In this document: positions 18,593 to 27,435 of the stretch, in pieces
Numbering within the stretch: position 1 is the stretch's first letter
Layout: the number at the start of each line of letters is the position of its first letter
Position numbers and translations under genes: made by a program
DNA from: Corynebacterium sp. zg-331
Lineage (GTDB): Bacteria; Actinomycetota; Actinomycetes; Mycobacteriales; Mycobacteriaceae
Assembly (NCBI RefSeq): GCF_014267345.1
Contig: NZ_JACMYD010000003.1
Coordinates: 1-64,000, forward strand
DNA length: 64,000 nt
Reading direction: 5' to 3'
Notes under the pieces: generated by a model
What the model was told of the DNA's origin: nothing
Databases searched by the model: none
What the model saw: only the letters and a program-made list of their open reading frames with translations

Positions 18593-18751
18593 CCCCCAAA
18601 AAAAACAAAACCCCTGGTCACCACGACATCGCGGCGACCAGGGGCAAAGAGAACCGAACCTAGCTCTTCTCCTCCACCGCACGGTAGTTCTCCACCGCAC
18701 GGTCGAGCTCATCAAGAGCCTTGCCGTATTCCTCGAAGGAACCGTCCCGAG
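18593..18751. repeat. Intact copy of the repeat: UPF0182 3' end and terminator
   Basis: This is the source copy matching 16536-16666 in direct orientation. It covers the terminator and the last 30 codons of the UPF0182 gene. Within it, CTCCACCGCACGGTAGTT is followed at once by CTCCACCGCACGGTCGAG, an 18-base tandem duplication that the left copy does not have. Confidence 0.75.
18598..18644 (-). terminator. Terminator of the UPF0182 gene
   Basis: On the minus strand CCCCTGGTCGCC pairs with GGTGACCAGGGG (one mismatch) around a short loop, followed by TTTTGTTTTTTTT. It starts 16 bases after the stop codon. Confidence 0.88.
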
Positions 18752-21614
18752 CCCCCTCTAGCTTGCGCAGGGCGTCGTTGATCTTGCCGATGGCCTCCCC
18801 CTCGGAGCCGGAGGCGCGGGCGGGGGGCGCGGGGGCCGCATCCTCCTTCTGTGGCGTATCCTCCGGTTTGCCTGCCGCGTCACCGTCCACCTCGCGGATC
18901 TCCTGGGCGGCGTGCGGGTCGATGCCCACCTGGCTCAGCGCCTCGGAAATAGTGGGGGCATACCCGATGGAACCCTTGTAGCTGACCAGCACGCGCAGCA
19001 GCTTGGGGAAGGCGGAGTCCTGGTTCTTGCGCTGGGAATACAGCGGCTCGACGTAGAGGATCTCGCCGCCGCCCACGGGCAGGGTGAGCAGGTTGCCATC
19101 CTTAAGGTCGTTGGTGCCCTCCCACAGGGTGCGGTCGCGGGAAATCTGATCGGAGGAGGACATCGTGTCCTGCACCAGGCGCGGCCCCTGGGTGAGCGTA
19201 TCCGTGGGCAGCACGCGCACGGTGATGTGACCGTAATTTTCCGGGTCGGAGGTAGCCGTCATGTGCGCGGAAAGGAAGTGGCGCTGCAGACCCCGGAAGG
19301 GCGTAATCAGCTGGAAGGCCGGCGCGCCGGTCTGGGGGTCGGCCGCAACGATGTGGTACGGGGGCTGGGGCAGCTCCTTGCCGCTATCGTCGGTGGGGTC
19401 GGCGGGCACGGACCAGAAGGCGTCATTGGTGAAGAACACGTGCGGATCGTCCACGTGATAGCGCGCCAGCAACTCACGCTGAACCTTAAAAAGATCCTCC
19501 GGGTAGCGCAGGTGCTCGCGCAGCTCGTCGCTGATCTCGGAGTTGGGCTTGACCGCGTCCGGGAACACGCCCCGCCAGGCCTTGAGCACCGGATCCTGGG
19601 TATCGAACTCGTAGAGCTCCACGGTGCCGTCGTAGGCGTCCACGGTGGCCTTCACGGAGTTACGGATGTAACCCACCTCGTTGTTGATGAGGCGCTGGGT
19701 GGTGCCGTCCGGGGTGAGGGCATCCTCGGTGACGTTTTGCAGCGAGGTACGGGTGGAATACGGCAGGGAGTCTAAGGTGGTGTAGCCGTCCACGATCCAC
19801 TTCACGCGGCCGTCGATCACCGCCGGGTAGGTCTTGGAGTCCGTGGTGAGCCAGGGGGCCACCTTTTCCACGCGCTGGCGGGGATCGCGGTCGAAGAGGA
19901 TCTTGGAGTCCGCGCCCACGCGATCAGAAAGGATGAGCTTCATCTCCTGGTACTTCAGGGCGAAGGCGGCGCGGTTGGCCCAGTTGCCCACGTCCACCCC
20001 GCCGCGCCCGGAGTAGGTGTAGCTCTGATCGTCCGTATCGTACTCCACCGGCCCATTGCCAGTATCGCCCACGATGGCGTAATCGGCACCGTCCTTCGCG
20101 GAGGCGATAACCGGGCCAAAGTAGATGCGCGGCTGATCGACCTTCATACCCAGCCTCTCCGCCTCGGCGTTGCCGGAGGCGTTGCTCTGCAGATCGGAGA
20201 CGGTATAGACCGGGTAGCCGCCGCGAGTGGAACCGACGTCGCGGGCCACCTCATCGACCTTGTTGGCGGGGGCAGCGATAAAGCCGTTGCCGTGGGTGTA
20301 CACGGTGTGGCGGTTGATCCAATCCGCCTGGTTTTCCCGCAGGGAGTTCGGATTGAGCTCGCGGGCGGCCACCACGTAATCGCGCATCTGGCCGTCCGCG
20401 GCGTAGCGATCCACGGAGAGGGTCTCCGGGAAACCATAGAAGTTGCGCAGTTGCTGCTGCTGGGTGAACGTGGGGCTGAGCACGTCCGGGTCGAGCAGGC
20501 GGATATTGGAAATGGTGGCCTCGTCGGCGGCTACCTTCTCATCGCTGGCCCCCTTGGCCCCCCAGTTGTCGAGGTAGGTCACCTTATCGTCGGTCAACCC
20601 GTAGGCCTGGCGGGTGGCTTCGATGTTGCGGGCGATGTAGGCGCGTTCCTTGGCCTCGCGGTTAGGGTTGACCGAGAAGCGCTCCATCAACAGCGGCCAG
20701 GCCGTGCCGATGGTCAGGGAGGACATCACCAGCAACACCGCCCCCAGGGCCGGGATGCGCAGGTCCTTGACGACCACCGCGGAGAAGAACGCCGCGGCCA
20801 CCACCAGCGAGATGATCATCAGGATGATCTTGGCAGGCAGATGCGCATTAATGTCCGTGTAGCTCGCTCCGGTAAACGTCTCGTTCGCGTTGTACATCAG
20901 GGTGTAGCGATCCAGCCAGTAGCCCACGACCTTGACCAGCATCCACAGCCCGGCGATCGTCGCCAACTGAATCCGCGCCGGCCGGCTGATCTGGCCCTTC
21001 ATTCCCGCGGCCTGATTGCCCACGCGGATGCCGCCCAGCAGGTAAAAGCCCACCGCAGACACCAGGAAGGCCACCACCAGCAGCAGCGAGAGCGCGGAGG
21101 CGACCAGGCCCAGCAGCGGCAGGTCGAAGGCGTAGAAACCCAGGTCCTTGCCGAACTGCGGATCCGCGACGCCGAAGGAGGAACGGTGGATAAAGAGCAG
21201 CACCGTGCGCCAGGTGCTCTGCCCCACGAATCCGGCCAGGACGCCCACCACGATCGGGACGATCACCAGCACCCCGCGCACGGACTGCTCGATGACCCGG
21301 CGGTACTGGTGCACCGGGGAATTAAGGTCGTGGCCGTAGAGGTCCCGCGGACGATTGCGCCAGGTGAAATATCCGGCGGCCCAGGTGATGGCCGCCGCCA
21401 CCACGCCGAAAAGCAGGAAGAGGATGATGCGGGCGATCATCACGGTGGAAAACACTCCGCGGAAATCCACCTCTCCGAACCACAGCCAATCCGTGTACAC
21501 GCCCACCGCGATGGGCGCGAGCATGACCAGGGCGGCAACGATGCCGAAAATCCAGCCGATGGTCTTGGGGGGTCTCCTCCGAGGGGCAGACGGTGGGGAA
21601 AAAGCGTTCGCCAA
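18660..21614 (-). CDS. UPF0182 family large membrane protein
   Basis: This is a 984-residue membrane protein conserved across actinobacteria (Rv3193c-like); its function is not established. The N-terminal third has about seven hydrophobic segments (for example IGWIFGIVAALVMLAPIAVG). A long, probably extracytoplasmic, region of some 650 residues follows, then an acidic and proline-bearing tail with a predicted coiled end (ELDRAVENYRAVEEKS). I choose the TTG at 21614 because AAGGAG stands six bases before it. The longer frame adds 21 residues without a ribosome site. It is divergent from the PPA1309-type gene. Part of its 3' end is duplicated at 16536. Confidence 0.9.
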   Translation of the reverse strand: MANAFSPPSAPRRRPPKTIGWIFGIVAALVMLAPIAVGVYTDWLWFGEVDFRGVFSTVMIARIILFLLFGVVAAAITWAAGYFTWRNRPRDLYGHDLNSPVHQYRRVIEQSVRGVLVIVPIVVGVLAGFVGQSTWRTVLLFIHRSSFGVADPQFGKDLGFYAFDLPLLGLVASALSLLLVVAFLVSAVGFYLLGGIRVGNQAAGMKGQISRPARIQLATIAGLWMLVKVVGYWLDRYTLMYNANETFTGASYTDINAHLPAKIILMIISLVVAAAFFSAVVVKDLRIPALGAVLLVMSSLTIGTAWPLLMERFSVNPNREAKERAYIARNIEATRQAYGLTDDKVTYLDNWGAKGASDEKVAADEATISNIRLLDPDVLSPTFTQQQQLRNFYGFPETLSVDRYAADGQMRDYVVAARELNPNSLRENQADWINRHTVYTHGNGFIAAPANKVDEVARDVGSTRGGYPVYTVSDLQSNASGNAEAERLGMKVDQPRIYFGPVIASAKDGADYAIVGDTGNGPVEYDTDDQSYTYSGRGGVDVGNWANRAAFALKYQEMKLILSDRVGADSKILFDRDPRQRVEKVAPWLTTDSKTYPAVIDGRVKWIVDGYTTLDSLPYSTRTSLQNVTEDALTPDGTTQRLINNEVGYIRNSVKATVDAYDGTVELYEFDTQDPVLKAWRGVFPDAVKPNSEISDELREHLRYPEDLFKVQRELLARYHVDDPHVFFTNDAFWSVPADPTDDSGKELPQPPYHIVAADPQTGAPAFQLITPFRGLQRHFLSAHMTATSDPENYGHITVRVLPTDTLTQGPRLVQDTMSSSDQISRDRTLWEGTNDLKDGNLLTLPVGGGEILYVEPLYSQRKNQDSAFPKLLRVLVSYKGSIGYAPTISEALSQVGIDPHAAQEIREVDGDAAGKPEDTPQKEDAAPAPPARASGSEGEAIGKINDALRKLEGARDGSFEEYGKALDELDRAVENYRAVEEKS

Positions 21615-21777
21615 CGTGGGCTCCTTAAACCGTATATATCCTTTTGCCCCGCGCGCATTACGCGATGGGCGCATCATCTCCTACCATACGGAAGCGGAAG
21701 GAAACCTGGCCACCGGCTTGCGCCAGCGCACGGCTATTCCGGCCGACGAACCCCCACCCCCACGCGGAAAGGACACC

Positions 21778-22299
21778 ATGGCGGATACGACTCAACAGGC
21801 GCTGAACCGCGCCATGATGGAGGCCGTGGACTTCATCCACGCCGAGGGCTGGGACGCTCCCCCCACCCTCTTCGGGCTCGTCCCCCACCAATACCTGCCG
21901 GATCACTTCGATGACGCCGAGGACGCCCCGCTGACTCTGGTGGTGCAGGATAACCTGCCGGATCTCACGCCCGGCTCGGCGGAACTGGCGGACTATCTTT
22001 CCCGCATCGCCTGGCCCCCCCAGGTGGTCGGCGTGATCCTGGCCCAGGAGATCCGCTTCCGCGACACCGCCGAGGGTCCCGACGCCGCCGTGCGCCCGGC
22101 ACGCCTGTTCTCCGGGGTGCTGCGCGGCGGGGAGGAGCTGACCCTGATCCAACGCCGTCCCAGCGAGGAGGAACTCGCGGCCGCGGGGCGTTTCGCCCAC
22201 GACGAGGTGGAGCTGCGCGGCGGGGACCACGTGGCCCCGGAGGTGATCGCGGCCCTGCGCTACGGCCTGGACCACGACCCCGCAGCCTTTGACGTTTAA
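21778..22299 (+). CDS. PPA1309-type conserved protein
   Basis: A 173-residue acidic cytosolic protein of the PPA1309 family, conserved in actinobacteria next to UPF0182 and of unknown function. Typical stretches are HAEGWDAPPTLFGLVPH near residue 20, LADYLSRIAWPPQVVGVILA near 75 and the C-terminal LRYGLDHDPAAFDV. The ATG at 21778 has GGAAAGGACACC upstream, which settles the start; the open frame upstream is only shared with the divergent gene's leader. It is followed after 47 bases by a lipoprotein gene on the same strand. Confidence 0.85.
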   Translation: MADTTQQALNRAMMEAVDFIHAEGWDAPPTLFGLVPHQYLPDHFDDAEDAPLTLVVQDNLPDLTPGSAELADYLSRIAWPPQVVGVILAQEIRFRDTAEGPDAAVRPARLFSGVLRGGEELTLIQRRPSEEELAAAGRFAHDEVELRGGDHVAPEVIAALRYGLDHDPAAFDV

Positions 22300-22346
22300 G
22301 ATGAAGGATCGTTCCGCCACACCAGCACCAGAGGAGAACAATAGTC

Positions 22347-23006
22347 GTGCGCAGTACCAGCCCGTGGAAGGCACTGCCCCTGTCGATCGCCGCAGGGCTG
22401 CTCTTGAGCGCCTGCACTTCCCAACCCGACGAACCGGGACAAACCACCACCCCGCCCGTCGCAACGACCAGCGCGGCGCCGCAGTCCCCGGATCCCACCG
22501 AGAGCCCGGTCGCGCAGACCACGGCCGCCAGGGGCACCAAGGAGGCCAAAGCAAAGGACGGCAAGGAGGCCGTAGCCCAGGTAGCCGCCACCTACTCCTC
22601 CCTGGCACCCGCGGAGCTCTTCGAGAAGTTCGACTCCTGCACCCCCAACGGCTTGGAGGGCTCCCACGAGTGTTCCGGCTCGCAGGTGGGGCAGTTCCAG
22701 TTCTACGACTCCTCCGCCAAGGCCACGTCCAGCACCCAGCAGCTCACCCAGCTGCGCAGCTCCCACGTCATGCGCGATACCGGTGACATCGTCGTGGGCT
22801 GGTCCACCCTGGGCACCTCCGCCGTGATTACGGTGGTGGACAACAAGGAGGGGCTGGTGCTCCAACAGCTGGTGTCCTCGGACAAGGTGGATCCGGAGAA
22901 AAGGATCGTGGAGCTAGGCCTTGCCGAGGCGGAGGAGACCCCCACCGCCGCTCGGGCCACCGAGGCCGCCCCGAGCACGACCGCGAAATCGGAAGAAAAC
23001 CGCTAG
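22347..23006 (+). CDS. Predicted lipoprotein, unknown
   Basis: The product is a 219-residue exported lipoprotein. The signal sequence ends in the lipobox LLLSAC at about residue 23. A linker of about 40 residues rich in Thr, Pro and Ala follows. A folded domain runs from about residue 70 to 185, with a Cys pair (FDSCTPNGLEGSHECSG) that may be disulfide-linked, and then an Ala/Glu/Thr-rich tail. The GTG at 22347 has AGAGGAGAA upstream. No enzyme motif is seen. It follows the PPA1309-type gene and converges on the DoxX-like gene, the stops overlapping. Confidence 0.75.
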   Translation: MRSTSPWKALPLSIAAGLLLSACTSQPDEPGQTTTPPVATTSAAPQSPDPTESPVAQTTAARGTKEAKAKDGKEAVAQVAATYSSLAPAELFEKFDSCTPNGLEGSHECSGSQVGQFQFYDSSAKATSSTQQLTQLRSSHVMRDTGDIVVGWSTLGTSAVITVVDNKEGLVLQQLVSSDKVDPEKRIVELGLAEAEETPTAARATEAAPSTTAKSEENR

Positions 23007-23428
23007 CGCCGCGGGCGTTCCGGCAGTCCCGCGGCCCACAGCGCGGCGGCAACGAGTGGGATCTGTCCAAAGAGCCGGGCACGGCGCTTAGCATCCGTGT
23101 CCAGGCCAAAGGAGTCGCGCCGCTCCACGTACTGCGCCACGTTGCCGGGGAAGATCAACACGTAGAAGACCGCCAGGGCCAGGCCGGTGAGCCGGAAATG
23201 CCGCGGCAGGCCCAAGAGCGCGGCCCCCAGGCCGATCTCCGCTACGCCCGAGCCAATCACCACGGCGTCCGGGTCAGCGGGGAACCACGACGGCACCTGG
23301 TCCTGGAAGTCCTTACGGTGGAAGGACAGGTGAGATACCCCCGCGTAAGCCATGAGGGCACCGAGGAGCACCCGGGCCCCGGTTTGAGAGCGGGTGGGGC
23401 GATGCTTGGTCCTGAAGAGATTTTTCAC
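23003..23428 (-). CDS. DoxX-like small membrane protein
   Basis: A 141-residue protein with about four membrane segments, resembling the DoxX/MauE-like group: RVLLGALMAYAGVSHLSF at about residues 19-36, then GVAEIGLGAALLGLP, LTGLALAVFYVLIFPGNVAQ and a C-terminal IPLVAAALWAAGLP. Members are tied to redox or sulfur metabolism in other bacteria, but the role here is unknown. The start is uncertain between tandem GTG codons at 23431 and 23428; neither has a strong ribosome site. It follows the PDZ protease gene after 14 bases, so the two are probably co-transcribed. Confidence 0.7.
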   Translation of the reverse strand: MKNLFRTKHRPTRSQTGARVLLGALMAYAGVSHLSFHRKDFQDQVPSWFPADPDAVVIGSGVAEIGLGAALLGLPRHFRLTGLALAVFYVLIFPGNVAQYVERRDSFGLDTDAKRRARLFGQIPLVAAALWAAGLPERPRR

Positions 23429-23442
23429 CACGGGGCAGCATT

Positions 23443-24495
23443 TTAGCCGCAGGTGCGCACCTCGCGCCCGGCGGCGAAGTCGGACATCGCCGCGATGGCG
23501 TCGTCGAGGGTGTCTACCGCGGCGATCACGGTGTCGCCGGCATTGCCGGAGAGCGCCTCCCGGCAATTGGACGTGGGCGCGAGGAAAAGCTCCGCGCCCA
23601 GCTGGGAGGCCGCCCGCACCTTGTGCTTGATGCCTCCGATGGGTCCCACCGTGCCATCCTCGGCGATGGTCCCGGTGCCCGCTACGAACTTGCCGCCGGT
23701 CAGTTCCCCCTCGCTGAGCTTATCCACCACAGCCAGGGAGAAGATCAGGCCGGCCGAGGGGCCGCCGATGTCGCTGAGGTTGTACTCCACGCTCACCCCG
23801 TCGGTGGACTCCGATCCCATGAGCACGCCCAGGCGCGCCCGTCCCGGTTCCTGTGGATCCTCCCCCAGCGCGAGCGGCACCCGCAGCTGCTCGTCGCCCC
23901 GGCGCACCGCCACCGTCACCTCCTCGCCGGGGGCACGCCGCCCGATGAGGTCGCGCACCTGACCGGGCCGATCCACCGGGGTATCGTCCACGGCCTCGAT
24001 GACGTCTCCCTCGCGCAGCGAGCCGCTGGCGGGGCTCTGCGGGATCACGCCCACCGCTGTCACTTCGAGCGGCAAGCCCAGGTGGTTGAGCGCGGCCACG
24101 GTGGCGTTGGCCTCGGAGGCGCTAAAAGCCGCCTGATTGGATTCCTGCACCTGCTCCGGGGTGGAACCGGGGGGAAAGATCTGCTCGATGGGCACGAGGG
24201 TATCGTCCGTGAACAACCATCGCGCGGTGGCCTGCGCCAGGGTCATGTTGCTGCGCACCGACACCGTGGTCATGTTCAGCCGACCGGCGGTGGGATAGGT
24301 GCGCGCCCCCTCCACCGCCACCACCTCGGTTCCGTCCGCCGTGCCCAGGGTGTCGATGCTGGGACCGGTGCCCTCGGCGGCATAAGGAACGGTCAGGGCG
24401 ATATCGGTGCCGGGGATGTGGTCGGTGGAAACGAGCGCGGTCAGCGCCAGCACGGGCAGGGCCCCCCACGCGATGGTTCGGATTCGGCGATTCAC
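23443..24495 (-). CDS. Membrane-anchored PDZ / Lon-type (S16) serine protease
   Basis: A 350-residue protease of the YlbL/Rv3194c type. An N-terminal membrane anchor (IAWGALPVLALTALVS) puts the rest outside the cytoplasm. A PDZ domain spans about residues 135-215 (VIPQSPASGSLREGDVIEAV). The Lon-type catalytic domain follows: Ser in IGGPSAGLIFSLAV near residue 248 and Lys in IGGIKHKVRAA near residue 293. The family cleaves exported proteins. The ATG at 24495 is divergent from the DUF2342 gene. The gene order UPF0182, PDZ protease, DUF2342 is the one found in mycobacteria. Confidence 0.9.
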   Translation of the reverse strand: MNRRIRTIAWGALPVLALTALVSTDHIPGTDIALTVPYAAEGTGPSIDTLGTADGTEVVAVEGARTYPTAGRLNMTTVSVRSNMTLAQATARWLFTDDTLVPIEQIFPPGSTPEQVQESNQAAFSASEANATVAALNHLGLPLEVTAVGVIPQSPASGSLREGDVIEAVDDTPVDRPGQVRDLIGRRAPGEEVTVAVRRGDEQLRVPLALGEDPQEPGRARLGVLMGSESTDGVSVEYNLSDIGGPSAGLIFSLAVVDKLSEGELTGGKFVAGTGTIAEDGTVGPIGGIKHKVRAASQLGAELFLAPTSNCREALSGNAGDTVIAAVDTLDDAIAAMSDFAAGREVRTCG

Positions 24496-24576
24496 ATCGC
24501 CTTAGGCTACTCGTGTTCGCTCTCAGCGTTGCACACTCGATGGCTCGGGGCCCGTGCGCGCCGGTAGGTTGGTGCT

Positions 24577-25935
24577 ATGAATAACGGCGGCTTCGGTTTT
24601 CACTTTGGCAACGGCGACGACGATGACAACGACGATAGGCGGCGGGGGGACAATAACCCCTTCGGGGCCTTCGGCTTTAGCGGCGGGAGTCTGGGCGACA
24701 TCCTGAACCAGTTCGGTTCCATGCTCTCCGGCATGGGTTCCTCCATGAACTCCCCCGAGGGGGCCGGTCCTGTCAATTACGACCTTGCCCAGCGCATCGC
24801 CCGACAACAGCTGGGCGACCAGCCCCGATCCGTTCCGTCCACGAAGGCCGAGGCGGTGCGCGAGGCCGCGCGATTGGCCGAGCTATGGCTCGACGACGCC
24901 ACGGTGCTACCCACCGCACGGGGCACGGTGGAATCCTGGACACCGGAGGAATGGCTCGACAAGACCATGCCCATGTGGAGGCGCATGGTCACCCCCGTGG
25001 CGGAAAACATGAGCCAAGCGCAGCTGGACTCCCTGCCCGAGGAGGCCCGGCAGATGATGGGTCCGCTCAGCCAGATGATGAAGCAGATGTCCGGCATGAA
25101 CTTCGGCATGCAGCTTGGCCACGCCCTGGGCGACCTGGCCGGGCAGGCGCTGACCGGCTCGGACTTCGGCCTACCGGTGGCCCCCACCGGGGTCACCGCG
25201 GTGCTGCCCACCACGATCGAACGCGTGGCCAAGGATCTCAACGTCGCCCCGCGCGAGGTCCTGATGTACATCTGCGCCCGCGAGGTGGCCCGCCAGCGGC
25301 TCTTCCAGCACGTTCCCTGGCTGGTGGAGCGCCTGGTCTCCTCCGTGGAGGAATACGCCCAGGGACTAGTGATCGATACCTCCCACATCGAGGAGGCCGC
25401 CCGCGACCTCAACCTGGATTCCGGCGACCCCCAGGCCATCCAGGAATCCATGCGCCAGCTCCAGGAGATGGATCTCAGCCCCAGGATCAGCTCCCGCAAC
25501 GCGGGCGCGGTCTCCCGCCTGGAGACGCTACTGGCCCTGGTGGAGGGTTGGGTGGAGTACGTGGTCACTCAGGCCATGGGCGAGCGCGTCCCCGCCACCG
25601 CCGCCATGAACGAGGCGTGGCACCGCCGCCGCGCCACCGGCGGCTCCGCCGAGCAGGCCTTTGCCAAGGTCGTGGGCGTCGAGTTCGCCGCGCCCAAGGT
25701 CAGCGAGGCGAGGGAGCTGTGGCGGCGGGTGGACGCCGCCGTGGGGCTCACCCGCCGCGACGCCGTGTGGGATCACCCGGACTTCCTGCCCACCGCCGAG
25801 GACCTAGATAACTCCGCGAAGTTCATCGACGGCCTGCTCGACGAGGGCGGGGTGCATGGCTTTGATCCCATCAGCGAGATTGAGGAGCTAGAAAGGCACC
25901 TGGCGGATAACCCCGACGAGGACGCGCAGGAATAA
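24577..25935 (+). CDS. DUF2342 family protein (putative zinc-dependent hydrolase)
   Basis: A 452-residue actinobacterial protein of the DUF2342/TIGR03624 type (Rv3195-like), often labelled a zinc metalloprotease. The first 60 residues are Gly, Asp and Asn rich and probably disordered (GNGDDDDNDDRRRG). The folded part runs from about residue 65. The region expected to carry the helix ligands reads CAREVARQRLFQHVPWL near residue 235, with no HEXXH, and a second conserved stretch is VEGWVEYVVTQAM near residue 325. Activity is therefore unproven. The ATG at 24577 (MNNGGFGFHFG) is the only sensible start. Confidence 0.85.
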   Translation: MNNGGFGFHFGNGDDDDNDDRRRGDNNPFGAFGFSGGSLGDILNQFGSMLSGMGSSMNSPEGAGPVNYDLAQRIARQQLGDQPRSVPSTKAEAVREAARLAELWLDDATVLPTARGTVESWTPEEWLDKTMPMWRRMVTPVAENMSQAQLDSLPEEARQMMGPLSQMMKQMSGMNFGMQLGHALGDLAGQALTGSDFGLPVAPTGVTAVLPTTIERVAKDLNVAPREVLMYICAREVARQRLFQHVPWLVERLVSSVEEYAQGLVIDTSHIEEAARDLNLDSGDPQAIQESMRQLQEMDLSPRISSRNAGAVSRLETLLALVEGWVEYVVTQAMGERVPATAAMNEAWHRRRATGGSAEQAFAKVVGVEFAAPKVSEARELWRRVDAAVGLTRRDAVWDHPDFLPTAEDLDNSAKFIDGLLDEGGVHGFDPISEIEELERHLADNPDEDAQE

Positions 25936-25995
25936 CAACCCGGGGCTGAAAATATAAGGGCAACCCGTGTATCCCGTGGGCTACGCTCACGGGAT

Positions 25996-27435
25996 ATGAC
26001 AACCCCCGATCGCCCGGCGTGCAGCGCGCCCTGCGCGCCCGTCACCTCATGATAATCGCCCTGGGCGGGGTGATCGGCTCCGGGCTTTTTATCAGCTCCG
26101 GCTACACCATTGCCCAGGCAGGCCCCCTGGGCGCGGTGGTCGCTTACCTCCTCGGGGCCATCGTGGCCTGGATGGTCATGGCCTGCCTGGGGGAACTGGC
26201 GGTGGCCTTCCCCGACTCCGGCGGCTTTTATACCTACGCCTACCGAACCATCGGCCCCGCGACCGGCTTCGTCACCGCCTGGTTGTACTGGCTGTGCTGG
26301 GTGGCGCCCTGGCCTCGGAGTTCACCGCCAGCGCGCTGATGATGCAGCGGTGGTTTCCCGACACCGCGCCCTGGGTATGGTGCCTGCTCTTTGCCACCGG
26401 GCTCTTTGGCCTCAACTCCTACTCCGTGCGGTGGTTCGGGGAGGCGGAGACGTGGTTTTCCACCATCAAGGTGGCCACCATCGTCGCCTTCCTTCTCCTG
26501 GGCGCAGCCCTGGTCCTAGGCTGGCGCTCCCCCGCGGGACAGGCCCCGCTGCTGGGCAACTTCTCCACCCCCGAGGGGCTTTCCCCACCGGCGTCGGCGG
26601 AGTGGCCATCACCATCCTGGCCGTGTTCTACGCCTTCTCCGGCACCGAGCTCATCGCCATCACCGCCGGGGAAACCGTGGATCCCCGGCGCACCATCCCC
26701 CGCGCCCTGCGCATGACCCTGCTGCGCCTCGTGCTCTTCTTCGTCGGCGCGATCTTCCTGATCGCCGCCCTGGTTCCCCATCCCCCGCGAAATGACGAGA
26801 CCGTGGAGGGCAGCTCCTTCGTCATGGTCTTCGAGCGCGCCGACATCCCCGCCGCGGCCGATCTCATGGCCGTCATCGTCATCGTGGCCCTGTTATCCGC
26901 GGGCAACTCCGGGCTCTACGCCTGCTCCCGACTGCTGTATTCGCTCTCTTGCTCTCACCACCTGCCCGCCGCCTTCGGCCGCACCACCCGGCGCGGGGTG
27001 CCGCTACTCGCCGTGACGGTGAGCCTGGCCGGCGGCCTGCTCTGCCTGCTCAGCAGCGTGATCTCCCCCGGCGTGGTCTACCTCGCCCTCGTTTCCGTGG
27101 CCGGCTTTGCCGTGGTGGCGGTGTGGATCGTCATCGTGGTGGCGCAGCTGCGCTACCGGTGCGCCTACCTCGCGAGCGGAGGGTCGGTCGCGGACATGGC
27201 CTACCACACCCCCGGCTATCCCTGGGTGCCCCTGGGCGCGCTGCTGGCCTGCGGTGCCTCCCTCGTGGCGGTGGCCTTCGATCCCCAACAACGCGCCGCG
27301 CTGCTCTTCGGCATTCCCTTCGTCCTGCTGTGCCTCATCGCGTACCGATTCCTGCCCGCAATGCCGCCAGCCGAGCGATCTCCGGCGGATCCACCCGGCA
27401 ACACCCACCCAGAAGGGCCACCGGCTCGGTTATGA
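25996..27435 (+). pseudogene. mmuP: Frameshifted amino-acid permease, probably S-methylmethionine permease
   Basis: An APC-superfamily permease is spread over three frames. MTTPDRP at 25996 leads, after a shift, into RALRARHLMIIALGGVIGSG (the family's first-helix signature). Near 26310 the frame changes to LASEFTASALMMQRW, and near 26585 to TGVGGVAITILAVFYAFSG with ELIAITAGETVDPRR. The remaining helices are intact to about 27350. Three indels leave no functional frame unless they are sequencing errors. The frame then runs 101 bases into the convergent mmuM gene before a stop. Pairing with mmuM, as in mmuPM operons of other bacteria, suggests S-methylmethionine as former substrate. Confidence 0.8.
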
